DNA of 64,000 nt from Cinnamomum chago (Eukaryota > Streptophyta > Magnoliopsida > Laurales > Lauraceae), in NCBI GenBank assembly GCA_038049695.1, contig CP142461.1:35781001-35845000 (forward strand). Direction: 5' to 3'. The position numbers were made by a program, and so were the translations under genes. The notes beneath the pieces are model-generated. The model did no database searches and had not been told where the DNA came from. It saw nothing but the letters and a program-made list of their open reading frames with translations. Below are positions 45,808 through 58,235 of the stretch, in pieces (positions within the stretch are counted from its first letter, which is position 1; every line of letters starts with the position of its first letter).

Positions 45808-48800
45808 ATGGGAAATAGGCCTAACTTTCAATACAATCCTACGGCCTATCGTTCCCAACAATCCTACCAGCCACCCAACTCTCAACGCCCTCAAAGAAAC
45901 CCATCATTTGAGGAGACGGTATTGCAGGAGCTAAAGGAGCTCAAAGCAGGTAATCAACTGGTCCACTCTCATTCTCAGTCCATAGCCAAGTTAGAGGCCC
46001 AGATGGGCCAAATAGCCAGTGCTCTTAATAGAAGAGAAGAGGGCCGTTTACCTAGCCAACCCACTGTCAACCCCAAGAATACTTTCGAGGTGGGAAGTAG
46101 CTCTCAACCTCATGGTACTTATCATGAGGAAGCTAAGGTAGTTGTCACGCTGAGGAATGGGCGTGAGGTCGAGACTAGGCCTGAAGAGCCTTCGAAAATC
46201 ATTAGAGAATCTGCCCCAGACCCCAAAAGCTCTAGGGTGGAAACGAGTCCCAAGGAAAAGGGGGTCAGCACTCACACTTCTTCATCTATACCAGCTGAGG
46301 AACCCACTTATGTGCCTAAAGTCCCTTTCCCCACTTGTCTGGACACACCCTCTCCCTTCGGGAAGAAGGGAGCAACCATGGATGAAATGCTAGATGTGTT
46401 CAAGCAAGTCAAGATCAATCTACCTTTGCTGGATGCTATCAAGCAAGTGCCTTCGTATGCAAAATTTCTAAAAGACTTGTGCACCCAGAAGCGTACATCC
46501 AAACCCAATGTGTCCAAAAAGGTCTTGCTCACCGAGCAAGTGAGTTCCTTAATTCAGCATGACACTCCTCCGAAGCTGAAAGATCCTGGCACCCCCACTG
46601 TAACTTGCACAATTGGGAGTCACATTATTGATCATGCGTTGTTGGATCTTGGAGCTAGTGTCAATCTCTTGCCTTACTCACTGTATGAGCAAATCGGGTT
46701 GGGTGAGTTGAAACCCACTACGGTCACCTTGCAACTTGCTGACAGATCCGTCAGGGTGCCCTGGGGTATAATTGAGAATGTTCTTGTCAAAGTGGACAAA
46801 TTTCTTTTTCCCGCTGATTTCATTGTCCTTGACACAGAACCAGTGCCAAACCTGCGGAAACAAACTCCAATCATCCCCGGCCGCCCCTTATTGGCCACAG
46901 CTAATGCGACCATTAATTGTCGCACTGGAGTTATGGATGTTTCCTTTGGCAATATGAAAGTAAGGCTGAATGCTTTCAAGGCCTCCCATCAGCCCTCGGA
47001 AAATGACGACTGTTTCACAGTCGATGTTGTTGATGAGCTAGTTGATGAAGCCCTCCCTTATGTGTTAACTGAGGACCCCTTAGAGGCTTGCTTATCCCAT
47101 TTTAGCTTTGATGAGTATGATGTTGACCAATCGATTACCGAGGTCAATGCCCTTTTGGATGAGGTAGCTATGATGGATTTTCCCCCGTGGAGAGCAAAGA
47201 TCGAACACCTACCTCCACTCTCTAAAGCACCAACCCCTCCCTCGATTGAAGTTCCTCCCACACTTGAGTTAAAACAACTTCCTGCTACACTCAAGTATGT
47301 CTATCTTGGACCAAAGGATACTTTGCCAGTCATCATTGCTTCTGATCTATCTGATGATCAGGAAAGTCAGCTCTTGGATGTGTTACAAGAGCACAAAAGT
47401 GCAATCGGCTGGTCTGTAGCCGATTTGAAAGGCATTGACCCCTCCATCTGCATGCACCGCATTCATTGCGAAGATGACGCGAAACCGTCACGTAAAATGC
47501 AGCGTCGTTTAAATCCTAACATGAAAGAGGTGGTCATGAAAGAAGTACTGAAGCTTCTTGATGCGGGTATTATATACCCAATTTATGACAGTAAGTGGGT
47601 GAGCCCTACTCAAGTGGTGCCCAAGAAGTCTGGCATCACGGTTGTGGAAAATGAGAACGGAGAACTAATTCCCACACGTACCACTACTGGGTGGCGCGTG
47701 TGCATTGATTACCGAAAGTTGAATTCCATGACCCGAAAGGACCATTTTCCCTTACCTTTCATTGACCAGATCTTAGAAAGGTTAGCTGGCCAAGAGTTTT
47801 ATTGTTTCCTGGATGGTTATTCTGGATATAACCAAGTGGCCGTCTACCCCGATGATCAGGAGAAAACAACTTTCACGTGTCCTTTCGGTACATTCGCTTA
47901 CCGGAGGATGCCATTCGGACTCTGTAATGCACCCGCGACTTTTCAACGGTGTATGATGTCTATCTTCTCCGACATGGTGGAGAAATTCTTAGAGGTGTTC
48001 ATGGATGATTTCTCTGTTTTTGGACCTTCCTTTGATGAATGTCTCCATAATTTGGCAAAGGTGCTGAAATGTTGTACCGAGACAAACTTGGTCTTGAGTT
48101 GGGAGAAAAGTCATTTCATGGTGCAAGAGGGCATCGTTTTGGGGCATATCGTCTCTGCTAGAGGCATTGAGGTGGATAAGGCCAAGGTTGATCTGATATC
48201 CAAACTTCCACCTCCCTCAACGGTTAAGCAAGCCCGTTCCTTTTTAGGACATGCAGGGTTTTACCGTAGATTCATTAAAGACTTTAGTAAGATCTCTAGA
48301 CTCTTGTGCACATTGCTCACTAAGGAGGCCTCGTTTGACTTTAACGAGGCTTGCATGCAAGCTTTTGAAAAGCTACGGGAGGCCTTGTCTACCGCCCCTA
48401 TCATTCAGTCACCGGATTGGGCCCATCCGTTTGAGATTATGTGCGATGCTTCCGACTATGCGGTCGGAGCAGTCCTGGGCCAACGGGTGAACAAGGTTCC
48501 ACATGTTGTCTATTATGCTAGCAAAACCCTCTCTGATGCCCAACTGAATTACACTACAACGGAGAAGGAATTGTTGGCAGTTGTGTTCGCCATGGATAAA
48601 TTTCGGTCTTATCTGTTAGGATCGAAAGTTATAGTGTTCACAGATCATGCTGCGTTACGGTACTTGTTGTCGAAAAAGAACACTAAGCCAAGATTGATTA
48701 GGTGGATTCTTTTACTTCAAGAATTCGACTTTGAGATTCGGGACAAGAAGGGTTCCGAAAACAGTGTAGCTGACCACCTATCCCGGATCTTGGTGAACAC

Positions 48801-50178
48801 CACGGAAGACACCTTACCCCTACATGACTCATTTCCAGATGAGCAATTGTTTGTGGTGTCCCAAAATCGCCCCCCCTGGTATGCTCATATTGTAAATTAT
48901 CTGGCAGTGGGGGCAATTCCTTCAAATTGGTCCAAACAAGACAAGGATTGTTTCTTCTCCCAAGTAAAGATGTATTTTTGGGAGGATCCTGAACTTTTCA
49001 AGTTCTGTCCAGACCAAGTGATCCGGCGGTGTGTACCCGAGAGTGAATATAACAGTATACTTACTTTCTGTCACTCTCTTGCGTGTGGAGGGCATTTCAG
49101 TGGGAAGAAAACTGTTGCAAAAGTGTTACAGAGTGGCTTCTATTGGCCCACTCTTTTTCGAGATGCTCACCAATTTTGCAAAACTTGTTTGCGCTGTCAG
49201 CAAACAGGTAACATGTCTAGGAGAAACATGATGCCCCTACAACCGATTTTGATTGTAGAAATTTTTGATGTGTGGGGCATCGATTTTATGGGACCGTTTC
49301 CGCCGTCTTTTGGTTTTCAATACATTCTAGTGGTGGTTGATTACGTGTCCAAGTGGGTGGAAGCGGCTGCTACAAAGACTAATGACCACAAAGTTGTGGT
49401 CAACTTCCTGCAGAGCAATATTTTTAGTCGTTTTGGCTGTCCGCGAGCAATAATAAGTGATGAGGGAACCCACTTCGTGAATAAACACTTTGAGGCGCTG
49501 GTTAAAAAGTACTCCATCACACATAAGGTAGCTACACCTTATCATCCTCAAACCAGCGGCCAAGTCGAAGTAACCAATAGGGAAGTGAAGCGTATTTTGG
49601 AAAAAACGGTCAAGCCCGACCGCAAAGATTGGTCGTTGCGGTTAAATGATGCCTTATGGGCTTACCGTACTGCATACAAGACCCCAATTGGTATGTCCCC
49701 ATATCGATTAGTGTTCGGCAAGGCCTGCCACTTGCCCGTGGAACTCGAGCACCGCGCCATGTGGGCTATCAAGCAATTAAATTTCGATATGGCCGCTGCC
49801 GGTTCTACTCGAAAACTCCAACTCAATGAGTTGGAAGAGATTCGGAACGAAGCCTACATGAGTTCAAAAATTTACAAGGCTCGGACTAAAGCTTTCCATG
49901 ACAGACACATTTTACGAAAGTCCTTTGAGCCTAATCAGAAAGTTTGGCTTTTCAATTCCAAATTGCGTCTCTTTCCAGGTAAATTGCGGTCACGGTGGGA
50001 TGGACCATATGTGGTGACCAAAGTTTTTGACCATGGTGCAGTAGAAATTCGCAACCCCAACACAGGGGGTTTTCTCAAGGTCAATGGTCAACGGTTGAAA
50101 CCCTATATTGAGGATATTACTGCAGGTGAAGTGGTGGAGTCCATTGCTTTAATGGACCCATCCTATTCTATGGGCTGA
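45808..50178 (+). CDS. Athila-type pol polyprotein
   Basis: This 1456-residue ORF encodes, in order, the C-terminal part of the gag region, an aspartic protease (about 46600-46980), reverse transcriptase (about 47400-48250), RNase H (about 48420-48790) and an integrase with zinc-binding head, catalytic core and C-terminal domain (about 49060-50120). The RT region places it in the Athila lineage of Ty3/gypsy from family knowledge. It is unusually well preserved as a coding fossil and looks whole. It ends 210 bp before the minisatellite at 50388 and 530 bp before the right LTR. Confidence 0.95.
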   Translation: MGNRPNFQYNPTAYRSQQSYQPPNSQRPQRNPSFEETVLQELKELKAGNQLVHSHSQSIAKLEAQMGQIASALNRREEGRLPSQPTVNPKNTFEVGSSSQPHGTYHEEAKVVVTLRNGREVETRPEEPSKIIRESAPDPKSSRVETSPKEKGVSTHTSSSIPAEEPTYVPKVPFPTCLDTPSPFGKKGATMDEMLDVFKQVKINLPLLDAIKQVPSYAKFLKDLCTQKRTSKPNVSKKVLLTEQVSSLIQHDTPPKLKDPGTPTVTCTIGSHIIDHALLDLGASVNLLPYSLYEQIGLGELKPTTVTLQLADRSVRVPWGIIENVLVKVDKFLFPADFIVLDTEPVPNLRKQTPIIPGRPLLATANATINCRTGVMDVSFGNMKVRLNAFKASHQPSENDDCFTVDVVDELVDEALPYVLTEDPLEACLSHFSFDEYDVDQSITEVNALLDEVAMMDFPPWRAKIEHLPPLSKAPTPPSIEVPPTLELKQLPATLKYVYLGPKDTLPVIIASDLSDDQESQLLDVLQEHKSAIGWSVADLKGIDPSICMHRIHCEDDAKPSRKMQRRLNPNMKEVVMKEVLKLLDAGIIYPIYDSKWVSPTQVVPKKSGITVVENENGELIPTRTTTGWRVCIDYRKLNSMTRKDHFPLPFIDQILERLAGQEFYCFLDGYSGYNQVAVYPDDQEKTTFTCPFGTFAYRRMPFGLCNAPATFQRCMMSIFSDMVEKFLEVFMDDFSVFGPSFDECLHNLAKVLKCCTETNLVLSWEKSHFMVQEGIVLGHIVSARGIEVDKAKVDLISKLPPPSTVKQARSFLGHAGFYRRFIKDFSKISRLLCTLLTKEASFDFNEACMQAFEKLREALSTAPIIQSPDWAHPFEIMCDASDYAVGAVLGQRVNKVPHVVYYASKTLSDAQLNYTTTEKELLAVVFAMDKFRSYLLGSKVIVFTDHAALRYLLSKKNTKPRLIRWILLLQEFDFEIRDKKGSENSVADHLSRILVNTTEDTLPLHDSFPDEQLFVVSQNRPPWYAHIVNYLAVGAIPSNWSKQDKDCFFSQVKMYFWEDPELFKFCPDQVIRRCVPESEYNSILTFCHSLACGGHFSGKKTVAKVLQSGFYWPTLFRDAHQFCKTCLRCQQTGNMSRRNMMPLQPILIVEIFDVWGIDFMGPFPPSFGFQYILVVVDYVSKWVEAAATKTNDHKVVVNFLQSNIFSRFGCPRAIISDEGTHFVNKHFEALVKKYSITHKVATPYHPQTSGQVEVTNREVKRILEKTVKPDRKDWSLRLNDALWAYRTAYKTPIGMSPYRLVFGKACHLPVELEHRAMWAIKQLNFDMAAAGSTRKLQLNELEEIRNEAYMSSKIYKARTKAFHDRHILRKSFEPNQKVWLFNSKLRLFPGKLRSRWDGPYVVTKVFDHGAVEIRNPNTGGFLKVNGQRLKPYIEDITAGEVVESIALMDPSYSMG

Positions 50179-50387
50179 AAATATTTGACGTCTGGCTGAC
50201 GACGTTAAACCAAGCTCTCGCAGGAGGAAACCCCAGTTAGATAGTCATAGCGTAGGTCTTAGCAGTCGTTTCGTCCTGTTTGGGTCAGTATTGAGTACTT
50301 TTTGAGTCACCCCCTGTTGGAGGGAGGGGTATCTTTAGGTGGTTAGTGCTTACCATGAGAGAGAGTTTTTGGGCCAAAAAATAAAAA

Positions 50388-50695
50388 CAGGGTTGCTCTC
50401 TGGAATGGGGCGTCCGAACGCCCCACCTGGGCGTCTGGACGCCCGAATGTTTATTTTTCATACCTGCTCTCTGTCTCCGGGCGTCTGGACGCCCGGATTT
50501 TTTTAAAAATACCCTGCTCTCTGGAATGGGGCGTCTGGACTCCCGAAAATTTTTTAAAAGGGTCTGCTCTCTGCCTTGGGGCGTCCGAACCCGGACCTGG
50601 GCGTCTGGACGCCCGGTATTTTTTTTTACAGTCGCACTCTCTGGAATGGGGCGTCTAGACGCCTGGGTTGGGCGTCTAGACGCCGGAAATTCCGA
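50388..50695. repeat. GGCGTCYGGACGCC minisatellite downstream of pol
   Basis: About three ~120-bp units (CTGGAATGGGGCGTC near 50400, 50521 and 50641) with internal variants. Each contains palindromic GCGTCTGGACGCCC-type cores. It ends in a run of A just before the right LTR. Confidence 0.75.
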
Positions 50696-50706
50696 AAAAA
50701 AAAAAT

Positions 50707-52429
50707 TGGAATTTATGGATGACATCTTTGACTGAATTCTTTTTTGTTTTAGTCCAAAATTTTCACCTGCACATATCTTATACTAGGAAGAAAATACACA
50801 ATGAGAGAGACACAGAACATACTTTCTTGTTCACAATTTTTAGATAGTTTTGGTGGTCTTAGCTTGGTTAGAGTTTTAAAGTGAGGAGTTCCAGAGTAAA
50901 ACTCTTTTAGCAAACCAGAGGTTGGAATAAGACTCTAACGAACAGAACAATGGCGCCGACACTGAGCTAGACCTCCTATTACATAGGTTTGACTCACCAA
51001 TCAGCACCAGTGTCATTCACCCAGTCAACGTATGCCTTTTGAACTGCCATTATAGTTTAATTCTGATCGATCTTAGAACAGGGTTGCAATTATAAATTAT
51101 TCTCCGCTATTATCTCTGCTTGCAAAAGCAGAGATGTTAACCGAGTATCGTATCCACTGGGACAAAAAGGCTAAGTTGCGTTGTTTCCTAAATTCCTAAA
51201 CTAATCCTATTGGAAAACAAAGTAATGATTATTAAACTAATCCTATTAGAAAATGAAGAAATGGGTTGATTGGTTTTGATTAAAAAATTAAAGATTTCTA
51301 AATTAACAAATTAAAGACAACTTTGATTCAATCAGAGAAAAGATCTAAGGGTACGAATCCACTCTAACCTCGCACAATGGCAAGTATAGGCCTCGGGTTT
51401 TACTGTCAATGCTACAGAGACTCGTCTTGGTTACAAACCTTCAGAGTCAATAAATAAAGGATGTGGATGTAAATCAGGGCATAACCTATCTCTATGGCAT
51501 AGATTATCCTAAATCTAACAATCACATTCATTCAAGCATCATTATATGACTTAGTATTCAAATCTACAAGATTAAAATACCAAAGAAAGAAATATTGCAT
51601 TCATAAAATCCATTCAATGGATTAACATCTTGTCATATAATCAAAAGCGTTTAAAATAAACCCTAAACCTATACATCACCATAAACAAAAGGTTAGGGCT
51701 TCATCGCAACCCAAAGATGAGGAATTAGTTACGCATGGAAGATGATTGGCAAGGAATCTCCGATGAAATCGCCATGGATGCTCTTCCCCATGCTCCAAGA
51801 AAGCCTCCCAAAACTTCTCCCAAGATGTCAATATCCCCAAAAACGAGTTTGGGCTCTTATTTATAAGTTTTGGGGTGAAAAAGGTCTTTAATTCGTGCAG
51901 GAGATGGATTCTCGTCGGGTCCGGGCCCACTGGTCATCACAGCGAACTTCGCGAGGTCATATCTCCCTCGATATAGCTTCCATTTATACAATCTTGAACT
52001 CCACGGATATCTACTCGAAAAGAGCTTTCCAACGGTATATAGATTTCACGAATCCGACACTCGAGTTGAAAGTTATGACCATTTCAAGTTGCTGCCTCTG
52101 AAAATTCCTAGAATCATGGTACAATTAGAAGACCTTCCATGTTGGCATGCTATGGGGTGAGTGGGACCCATGTTGGATGTCCAAGGCATGTTTGGACTCT
52201 TGCTTTGCTTTCTTCTTTGAGTCTCTTCCCATATTTGGCAGCTTTCTTACTTGCAACTCCGGTTTGTCATGCTTTGTAGGATTTCTTCCATTTTAGCTCT
52301 GAACTTCGCTCCTTGCATTTGTAATACCTACAAACAATAAAATAACATAATTAAGCTAATTAATCTCTTTCGACGGTATAACCAAGTCCTCATTAAGGGG
52401 CCTAAAATGTATCTTTTAGGCTCTCATCA
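50707..52429 (-). repeat. Athila LTR, right copy
   Basis: Matches the left copy (30729-32452), including the TATA box TTATAAATA (51858-51867, minus). Its outer flank is AATTC, which does not match the left outer flank ACAAC, so there is no visible target duplication. Confidence 0.8.
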
Positions 52430-53380
52430 AATTCCAAAATTAATGTCACCTGACACAATTCCCTCCTTCCCTATGGAGCAGCAAATAGTTTCATACAACA
52501 CCAGCCACTGTTATCCATGTTGAAACAAATGGTCATATCTATCATACAACTAATCAGACAGGATCATCAAATGATACCCAAAAAGCTTCTAATTGACAAA
52601 AACGGCTCACTTGGCCCCATTACCAAACTGGGTGCCCTCATATCTCCAACTAGCATCAGCTGCAATCATTACTGAGGATGTATTTGAATGTCTACAGCTT
52701 AAGCTGTTTGAATACTTGGTGACTGACTGTACATAGAACAAAAATAACATAGGGAGGGATATAGATTTCCTGCCTTTTCCCCAAATTATTTTCAAAATTG
52801 CAACTCTCAATTTCCATAGCACCTTAAAAGGATAATAACCATCCATACTTCCAAAATATTTGAACGAATTGAGATTTAGGGCACACCCAAACATGCTTAT
52901 ATCACTCTCAAATCGGTGATTCCAACATATAAAACAAAAACCTGATCTGGGTCAATGAGATCTTCCCCTGGACTTCATAAAATCTATTGTTCTCGACAAA
53001 TCTCAAACTTAAAATCATACCATTTTCAAAAATTCTAAAGTCCCAGTCAACCCAAGTACCCAACACATGAAAATATAAAAACTAGTAGTAGACAATCGAA
53101 AAGTGGTGAAACTCTCAGAAATCCATTCCAAAGTAGTCATTTCCAACAAAAAGATCACATAATCAACCAAGTAATCTCATCTTTCTCTATACCCAAAAAA
53201 AAAAAAAGAAACCTCATCTTTCTTGAAGAAAAACACCCAGGAAGAACAATAACCACATGAATAAATTTCACCAAATCGAGAACCCATCAGATCCATGGAA
53301 ACCAAAATCTGAGCAAAAAAAAGATGACAAAAACCTCACCTTGAGACTGAAATAGCAGCAAAGAAAAACAAAATCGAGCT
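52430..53380 (-). other. CACTA-2 5' interior, non-coding
   Basis: Minus-strand sequence after the CT-rich leader. A splice-donor-like CTCAAG|GTGAGG lies near 53340, as expected for an untranslated first exon followed by an intron. A short exon-like piece with TGATTGCAG before and GTAATGG after lies near 52640-52675. No identified protein. Confidence 0.35.
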
Positions 53381-53794
53381 CACAAGATGAGAGTGTGACG
53401 GGACAATGCAGAGCTCCGGTGGCGGCACCGGCGCAGGGAGGGAGAAAGAGAGAGAATCGGTGGCGGGAGGGAGAGAGGGAGAGGGAGGAAGGGAGAGAGA
53501 GAGAGAGAGAGAAATAGAGTGAGAGAGAGGGAGATGGAGAGAACCGGTGGAGCTGATCGTCCGCCGGTGGAGTGCCTCGTGCGGCGGGAGAGCAGAACGC
53601 TGGTGCAGGGCAGAGTGCGGGAGCAGGGAAAAAATGAGTGGGAAGGAAGGAAAGGAAAAAATGAAGAGAAAAAGCGTCGTTGAATACTTATAAACGGTTT
53701 TAGCGACCGCCTCGACCGCTATTGCGGCCGCCTCTGGACCGCCTCAGGCGGCCGCCCGCTTTTAGCTGCGCCAATACTCAATTCTCTAGTAGTG
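53381..53794 (-). repeat. CACTA-2 5' terminus, subterminal repeats and GA-rich leader
   Basis: On the minus strand, CACTACTAGAGAATTG starts at 53794, followed by GCGGCCGC/GCGACCGC-type subterminal motifs (53700-53765). A CT-rich leader (GA on the plus strand, 53430-53545) follows, with blocks similar to CACTA-1 at 13650-13700. TSD TCC at 53795-53797. Confidence 0.8.
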
Positions 53795-53797
53795 TCC

Positions 53798-54487
53798 ATA
53801 CCAAGAGATATAACTTAAAAGATCAATGGAAAACTTAACTAGATTCAAATCATTTGATTTACAAAAAGGATCTAACTAAGACAATCATCAAATGATTTTC
53901 CAACATCAATTGATCATGAAAAAACTAGCTATGAAAGCTTTTGTAATCATAATCAATTGATCATGAATAGATAAGCACTACAAGAGATATAACTATATGA
54001 ACAAAATGCAAATCCATCATGAAAGTATTGCAATCAAATGATTTTGAAAACCAAGAGATATAACTTAAAAGTTCATGAAGACAAAATCAAATGATCACAA
54101 AGAAACATTGCATTTTAAAAGATGTGACTTTAAAGAAACAAAATGCAAATGTAACATGACCAACAAATAGATACAACTAAAAAGAATAGGTTGGTCTAGA
54201 GAGGATCAAGGCCTTAAGGTTAGTCTAAAAGTGTACCAATGAAGATTCACCTAAGGTCTTGAAAAGGATGTCCTTGAGAGTTCACTTTGAGGACTCACCA
54301 ACTCTTGGAGATATAACTTGAAAAAGTCTTAGAGTGGTGCAATGAAGCTAGGGGAAATTTCATTTTCAAACATAGTGGAAATCTTTAAAAAGATATGCAA
54401 TAAATCACAACACTAGGGTTCAAATCTAGCAAGGATCAACTCCGGGTTGTTAAGCCCTAAAATGGAGTAACCCTCTCTGATACCACT
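53798..54487 (-). other. interior of the Met-primed element, primer-site end
   Basis: About 690 bp of AT-rich, non-coding sequence between CACTA-2 and the right LTR. It ends with the primer-binding site at 54471-54485 (see next entry). No protein similarity seen. Confidence 0.6.
54471..54485 (-). promoter_or_regulatory. primer-binding site, initiator tRNA-Met type
   Basis: The minus strand reads TGGTATCAGAGAGGG two bases after the LTR terminus (…CTTACA). TGGTATCAGAG is the classic complement of the 3' end of plant initiator tRNA-Met. Confidence 0.85.
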
Positions 54488-56374
54488 TGTAAGTCCGGGG
54501 ATCCGAACCCTAGAGGGGGGGTGAATAGGGTGAGCTTCAATTATGACCAATTTTAAGCAATTTTAACTTCTTTAAAATAAACTAGTCACAAGTGATGATT
54601 ATCAAACAAAATGTGGAAGCATAATAAAAACAATCACCACAAAGCAAGCACCATCACACAAGTATTTATAGTGGTTCGGCCTCAATGCCTACATCCACTA
54701 CCGGCTTGTGATCCAACACCCCACCGGATTTCCACTATTTATGCTTTTCAATAGGCTAAGCAATAACCTTTACATTATGCTTTTCAAGGCTAAGCAATAA
54801 CCTCTACATTATGCTTTTCAAGGGTAAGCAATAACCTCTTCAACCACAAGGTTGGTTATCTCTCTAATTAGTGTCTATAATACACTTGATGGAGATTCAA
54901 TTTTGCTCATTACATTTGCCTCTAAAATTGGCGGATATGAAAATGAAAATCTAATACACACACACACTATGAATGCAAAGATGAAAGTACATGATGTGTG
55001 TGTGATGTCCTCAATCATTTTGAAAATGAAAGCTCATAAATGTATGCCTAAGGCTTTTGAAAGTTTTAGCTCATAAAAACATTTATGATTGAGGAAGGAA
55101 TGCAAGTCACATGTTAAAAGTAACAACTTGTTAATGATGTCAAAGATTCACAAGTTGTATGAAATTAATTAGCTCTAAACATGTGATGCATAGGGATGTC
55201 AATCAAATCAACAATGTAGCTCAAAACATAAAAATAGATTTGATTGAAATAAGGGGACAAATCATATGTAATTATAAATACAACTTGAATATGATATACC
55301 TATCAAAGTAAGGCAAGTTGTGAAACTTTAAAACAAAATACATATGATTTGTAAAGTTTGTTGAATCCAAAACATAAGATACATTTGAAAGAGATTTTCT
55401 TATGATGGAAAACAACAACCAAAGATTCAATCAAGTATATGAATCATGTTACATATAATTTCAAAGATTCTTTCATTAACATGATCTACTTAGATTTACC
55501 AAATAAATAACTACTTGGATTGAATCAAATGGTGTTGTATCCAAAACAATAAATCAACTCAAAACATAAAACATGTTAAGGACACAACACTTCATACATA
55601 GTTTATCATGCTACAAAAGATTTACCAAAAGTAAAACAAAGCATGAAAACATATGATTAAGGAAAGTAGAGCTTACTTGGTGATTTAACTCATTAATCCA
55701 AGCTTTAGCTTTCCTAATGATCCCCTTCATCCCTTAGTTCATTTCCCTTTTATTTGCCTCAAAACCCCTCAAGGAGGACCTTAAAATTCCCAACTTTTGG
55801 CAAAGGAAAGAACGCATTTTTATAGCAAAAAATGCCCAACGGCTAGTCCCAGGTCGACCTGGCAAAAAGGGGGGGTCGACCTGGCCTTCACAACGGCACA
55901 ATTTCTGACCGTTGGAGCTTCAGGAACCAATCAACCTGTTGTGTGGCAGGTCGACCCGGGTCCCTGGCCAGGTCGACCTGCCACACAGGCAGGTTGACCA
56001 CTAGGACCAAAAATTCCCCAAAAGAGCATATTTGAAGGTTTTACTTGGGGAAGCTTTTTGGGCTATTAAATCAAGCTGAAATACATGTTTTAAATCATTG
56101 TAAGGGTTTTTAAAACATGAAACATAGAAAGCCTAAAATGATTCAAAACTTTAAAAACAAAGGCTTGCTGGATTTCTAATACTCTTTTAAAAAACAAATG
56201 CATCCAAGTTTTAAAAGCAAATCACGCATGAATCAGTACTTTTACAACTCTTAAAAACAATGCATGTTTAAAACAAGATTTCAAGAATTCTTAAATCAAT
56301 GCATATGTGTGTAAATCAAATGATGCTAGAATGATAATGCATCCATCAAATTGCAATCTACAAAATTCCTAACA
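54488..56374 (-). repeat. 5' LTR of the Met-primed element
   Basis: A 1887-bp copy of 15785-17673 with about 27 differences by eye. It carries the TATA box (about 55815-55826) and the AGGTCGACCT palindrome cluster (55851-55998). Confidence 0.9.
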
Positions 56375-56379
56375 CTTCT
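56375..56379. repeat. target-site duplication CTTCT (right)
   Basis: Pairs with 15780-15784. Confidence 0.85.
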
Positions 56380-56865
56380 TATATTCTTCCCTTTCAATCA
56401 ATCAAAACGGAGGATCATTACTTGTTTCTCTCCCTTGAGGCTTCTTTCTCTAAACTCATTTTCAGTAATGAGCATGTAAATGGGGGTGTGAGCTGTTTTG
56501 GTGGTGACTTGGGGTTTGGTTCTGTTTGGGAGAAAGGGATGGTTTGATGGATATGGGCTTGTTTTTTTGTTTTGGTTTTCTAGATTTTTTATAATGGAAT
56601 ATTTTTTCTATTTTATTTGTTGAGGGGTGGTTGGAGTTTGGAAGCATCGTTAGAATGTCTTAACTGGTTGTTCAAAAAATATAAGTAAATCGATCAAGAA
56701 AGTCTTATGCATATTTATTAAAGGGTCAAACTTATGTTGGAACCAACTCGTATTGGGGATTTGGGTACCTTATACATAGGAATGTGTTTATTTTGAGCAG
56801 CTCTGATTTCAAAAGGTGGGCCCACTAAAGAATTCTGCTATTTTAAGTCAAGATCTCTTTAAGAA

Positions 56866-56912
<47 letters not shown>

Positions 56913-58235
56913 CCACTAAAGAACTCTGCCTTTTTTACCAAAAAAAAAAGAAGAAAAAAGACAAAGTCTCTTGAGGACCTAGACTCCTGATTCAAATGGC
57001 AGTCCATAAAAAATGTGTAGAGTGCAGGAAGATTCGGCTCCCACAAACATGCCGCTTATTGTGTTTTTTTAATATCAGAATAGGTTTTAATCTTATGACT
57101 TAGGAGTCTATGACTTAGTGAATTCAGAGTGAGAAGAGTGAAACTCAACAGTCGGACCACTGTTAAAAATCTGAGCAGTGAGCCACACGAGCAAGATGAC
57201 TCCTCATATATGTCAAAATCCACAAATTTCACTTCAATAGAAGTTTGCCCCTTGATAATTTTTGGTGGCATGCAATGCACATATCTCCAGGGTTACAGTG
57301 GATAAGGGGATATTGTAAAAGGTTAAAAGTTCAAAACCTTGTACATCCAATGGTGAGTAAACATTTCCTAAAGCATTTAAGAACTCATAGTGTTTTGTTC
57401 TTATTAATGAATTTAAGTAGTTATAGATGGTGATGTTTAGAATGAGGTTCATTGTCTATGTTTGGATGAATAATAACATTGTTTTTTGTATCATTGATTG
57501 TTGAGAAAAAAAAATCTTGATATTCAAAACTCAACCTAAAACCTTGCTAAAGGCTTCGGCAACTATTCCTACCAATTATTATGTTGCACATCAATAACCC
57601 AGCATTTGCATCATTTAATCAAATTTTAAATCATATAATGGGTCCATATCACCTCAAGGAAAATTTTATATTTGAAGATTTCATTGGTTGTGAACCTTTC
57701 ATTATCAGCTTTTACTCATTTGCATGCATTAGTGAAACTTAGACCCGTTCGAGAATTGTGTACGACATCTGTTCGGTAATCCTTGACGCGACGGATTGGG
57801 TCTTTGACTAGATTCGCTGTTCTTGTGATGTATATTCAAACTTTGTCGTATACGATTCTTGAATTGTCCAGTTCAGACAGTTTGAGAATGCAATTATCCA
57901 TCTTATACTCAATAGCTCATGCAAGTCTGATGTTAGACAGAGTTTCGGTTGATGTCCCATTGTTCTCTGGGTACATACATAGGTACGACTGATGTTGTAC
58001 CTGTGTCGTGTACTTGGAGAACCACGCGGACATGCTGCCGAAATTTTGTCTGACTAGAGGACGAAGCATTCGAGTTGTTAAGTGCAAGTTGGATCGTGCA
58101 TTCTCGAATGGGATAGGACCAACCACCCTGTAGTAAGGAGTTTGCAGTTTATGGATAGGTGACTTGCATGATGCCACGGTACATTGGGCTAATTGTACTT
58201 GCTCATTTTAGATTTCCACAGAATCAATTACGGAG
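56380..58235 (+). other. CACTA-1 leader before the transposase gene
   Basis: No supported ORF. There is a run of about 43 A at 56867-56909, flanked by two copies of CCACTAAAGAAYTCTGC. From about 57700 the sequence becomes less AT-rich and leads directly into the transposase start at 58236, so this is probably intron followed by 5' untranslated sequence. Confidence 0.5.

Larger units (their letters stand above)
30729..52429. mobile_element. Athila-type Ty3/gypsy element, rearranged
   Basis: Direct repeats of about 1.72 kb (30729-32452 and 50707-52429) enclose a gag gene, a complete-looking Athila-type pol and an ORF of the plant transposon/env-like kind found in Athila and Tat elements. LTR sense, judged from a TATA box, a polypurine-like tract and TG…CA ends (TGATGAGAGCC…), is minus, and the env-like ORF is also minus. 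The gag-pol block, however, reads plus. No target-site duplication was found around the outer ends (flanks ACAAC and AATTC). CACTA-3 is inserted in the env-like ORF. About 28 differences between LTRs by eye (~1.6%) suggest a young element; the coding part has about one to two breaks. Confidence 0.75.
20001..53794 (-). mobile_element. CACTA-2: non-autonomous CACTA, same family as CACTA-1
   Basis: The termini are inverted repeats: CACTACTAGAAAATGG at 20001 and, on the minus strand, CACTACTAGAGAATTG from 53794. They are flanked by the perfect 3-bp duplication TCC (19998-20000 and 53795-53797), as expected for CACTA elements. The CT/GA-rich 5' end is at the right and the 178-bp array at the left, so it reads on the minus strand. 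Without the LINE and the Athila element its own length is about 7.6 kb. I see no transposase. Exon-like fragments with splice-site-like flanks are present on the minus strand, so it may carry captured host sequence. Confidence 0.85.
15785..56374 (-). mobile_element. non-autonomous LTR retrotransposon, tRNA-iMet primed (Copia-like)
   Basis: Two near-identical 1.89-kb LTRs (15785-17673 and 54488-56374) are flanked by a perfect 5-bp target duplication CTTCT (15780-15784 and 56375-56379). On the minus strand the LTR runs TGTTAGGAATTTTG…CTTACA, is followed by a primer site TGGTATCAGAGAGGG (54471-54485), and the opposite end has the polypurine tract AAAGGGGGAGAT beside the other LTR. Its own interior is about 3.0 kb (17674-20000 plus 53798-54487) and has no gag or pol, so it looks structurally whole but non-autonomous (LARD-like). 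CACTA-2 and everything inside it sit in the interior. By eye there are about 27 differences between the LTRs (~1.4%), i.e. young. Copia affinity rests on the iMet primer and LTR start only. Confidence 0.85.

Noticed and set aside
30724-52434. Target-site duplication of the Athila element
   Set aside because: Outer flanks ACAAC (left) and AATTC (right) do not match at any plausible LTR border, so none was called.
56867-56909. A43 tract flanked by near-identical CCACTAAAGAAYTCTGC, as a retroposon tail with target duplication
   Set aside because: The sequence between the two copies is under 90 bp and shows no SINE or LINE features; a local duplication with A-run growth is enough.
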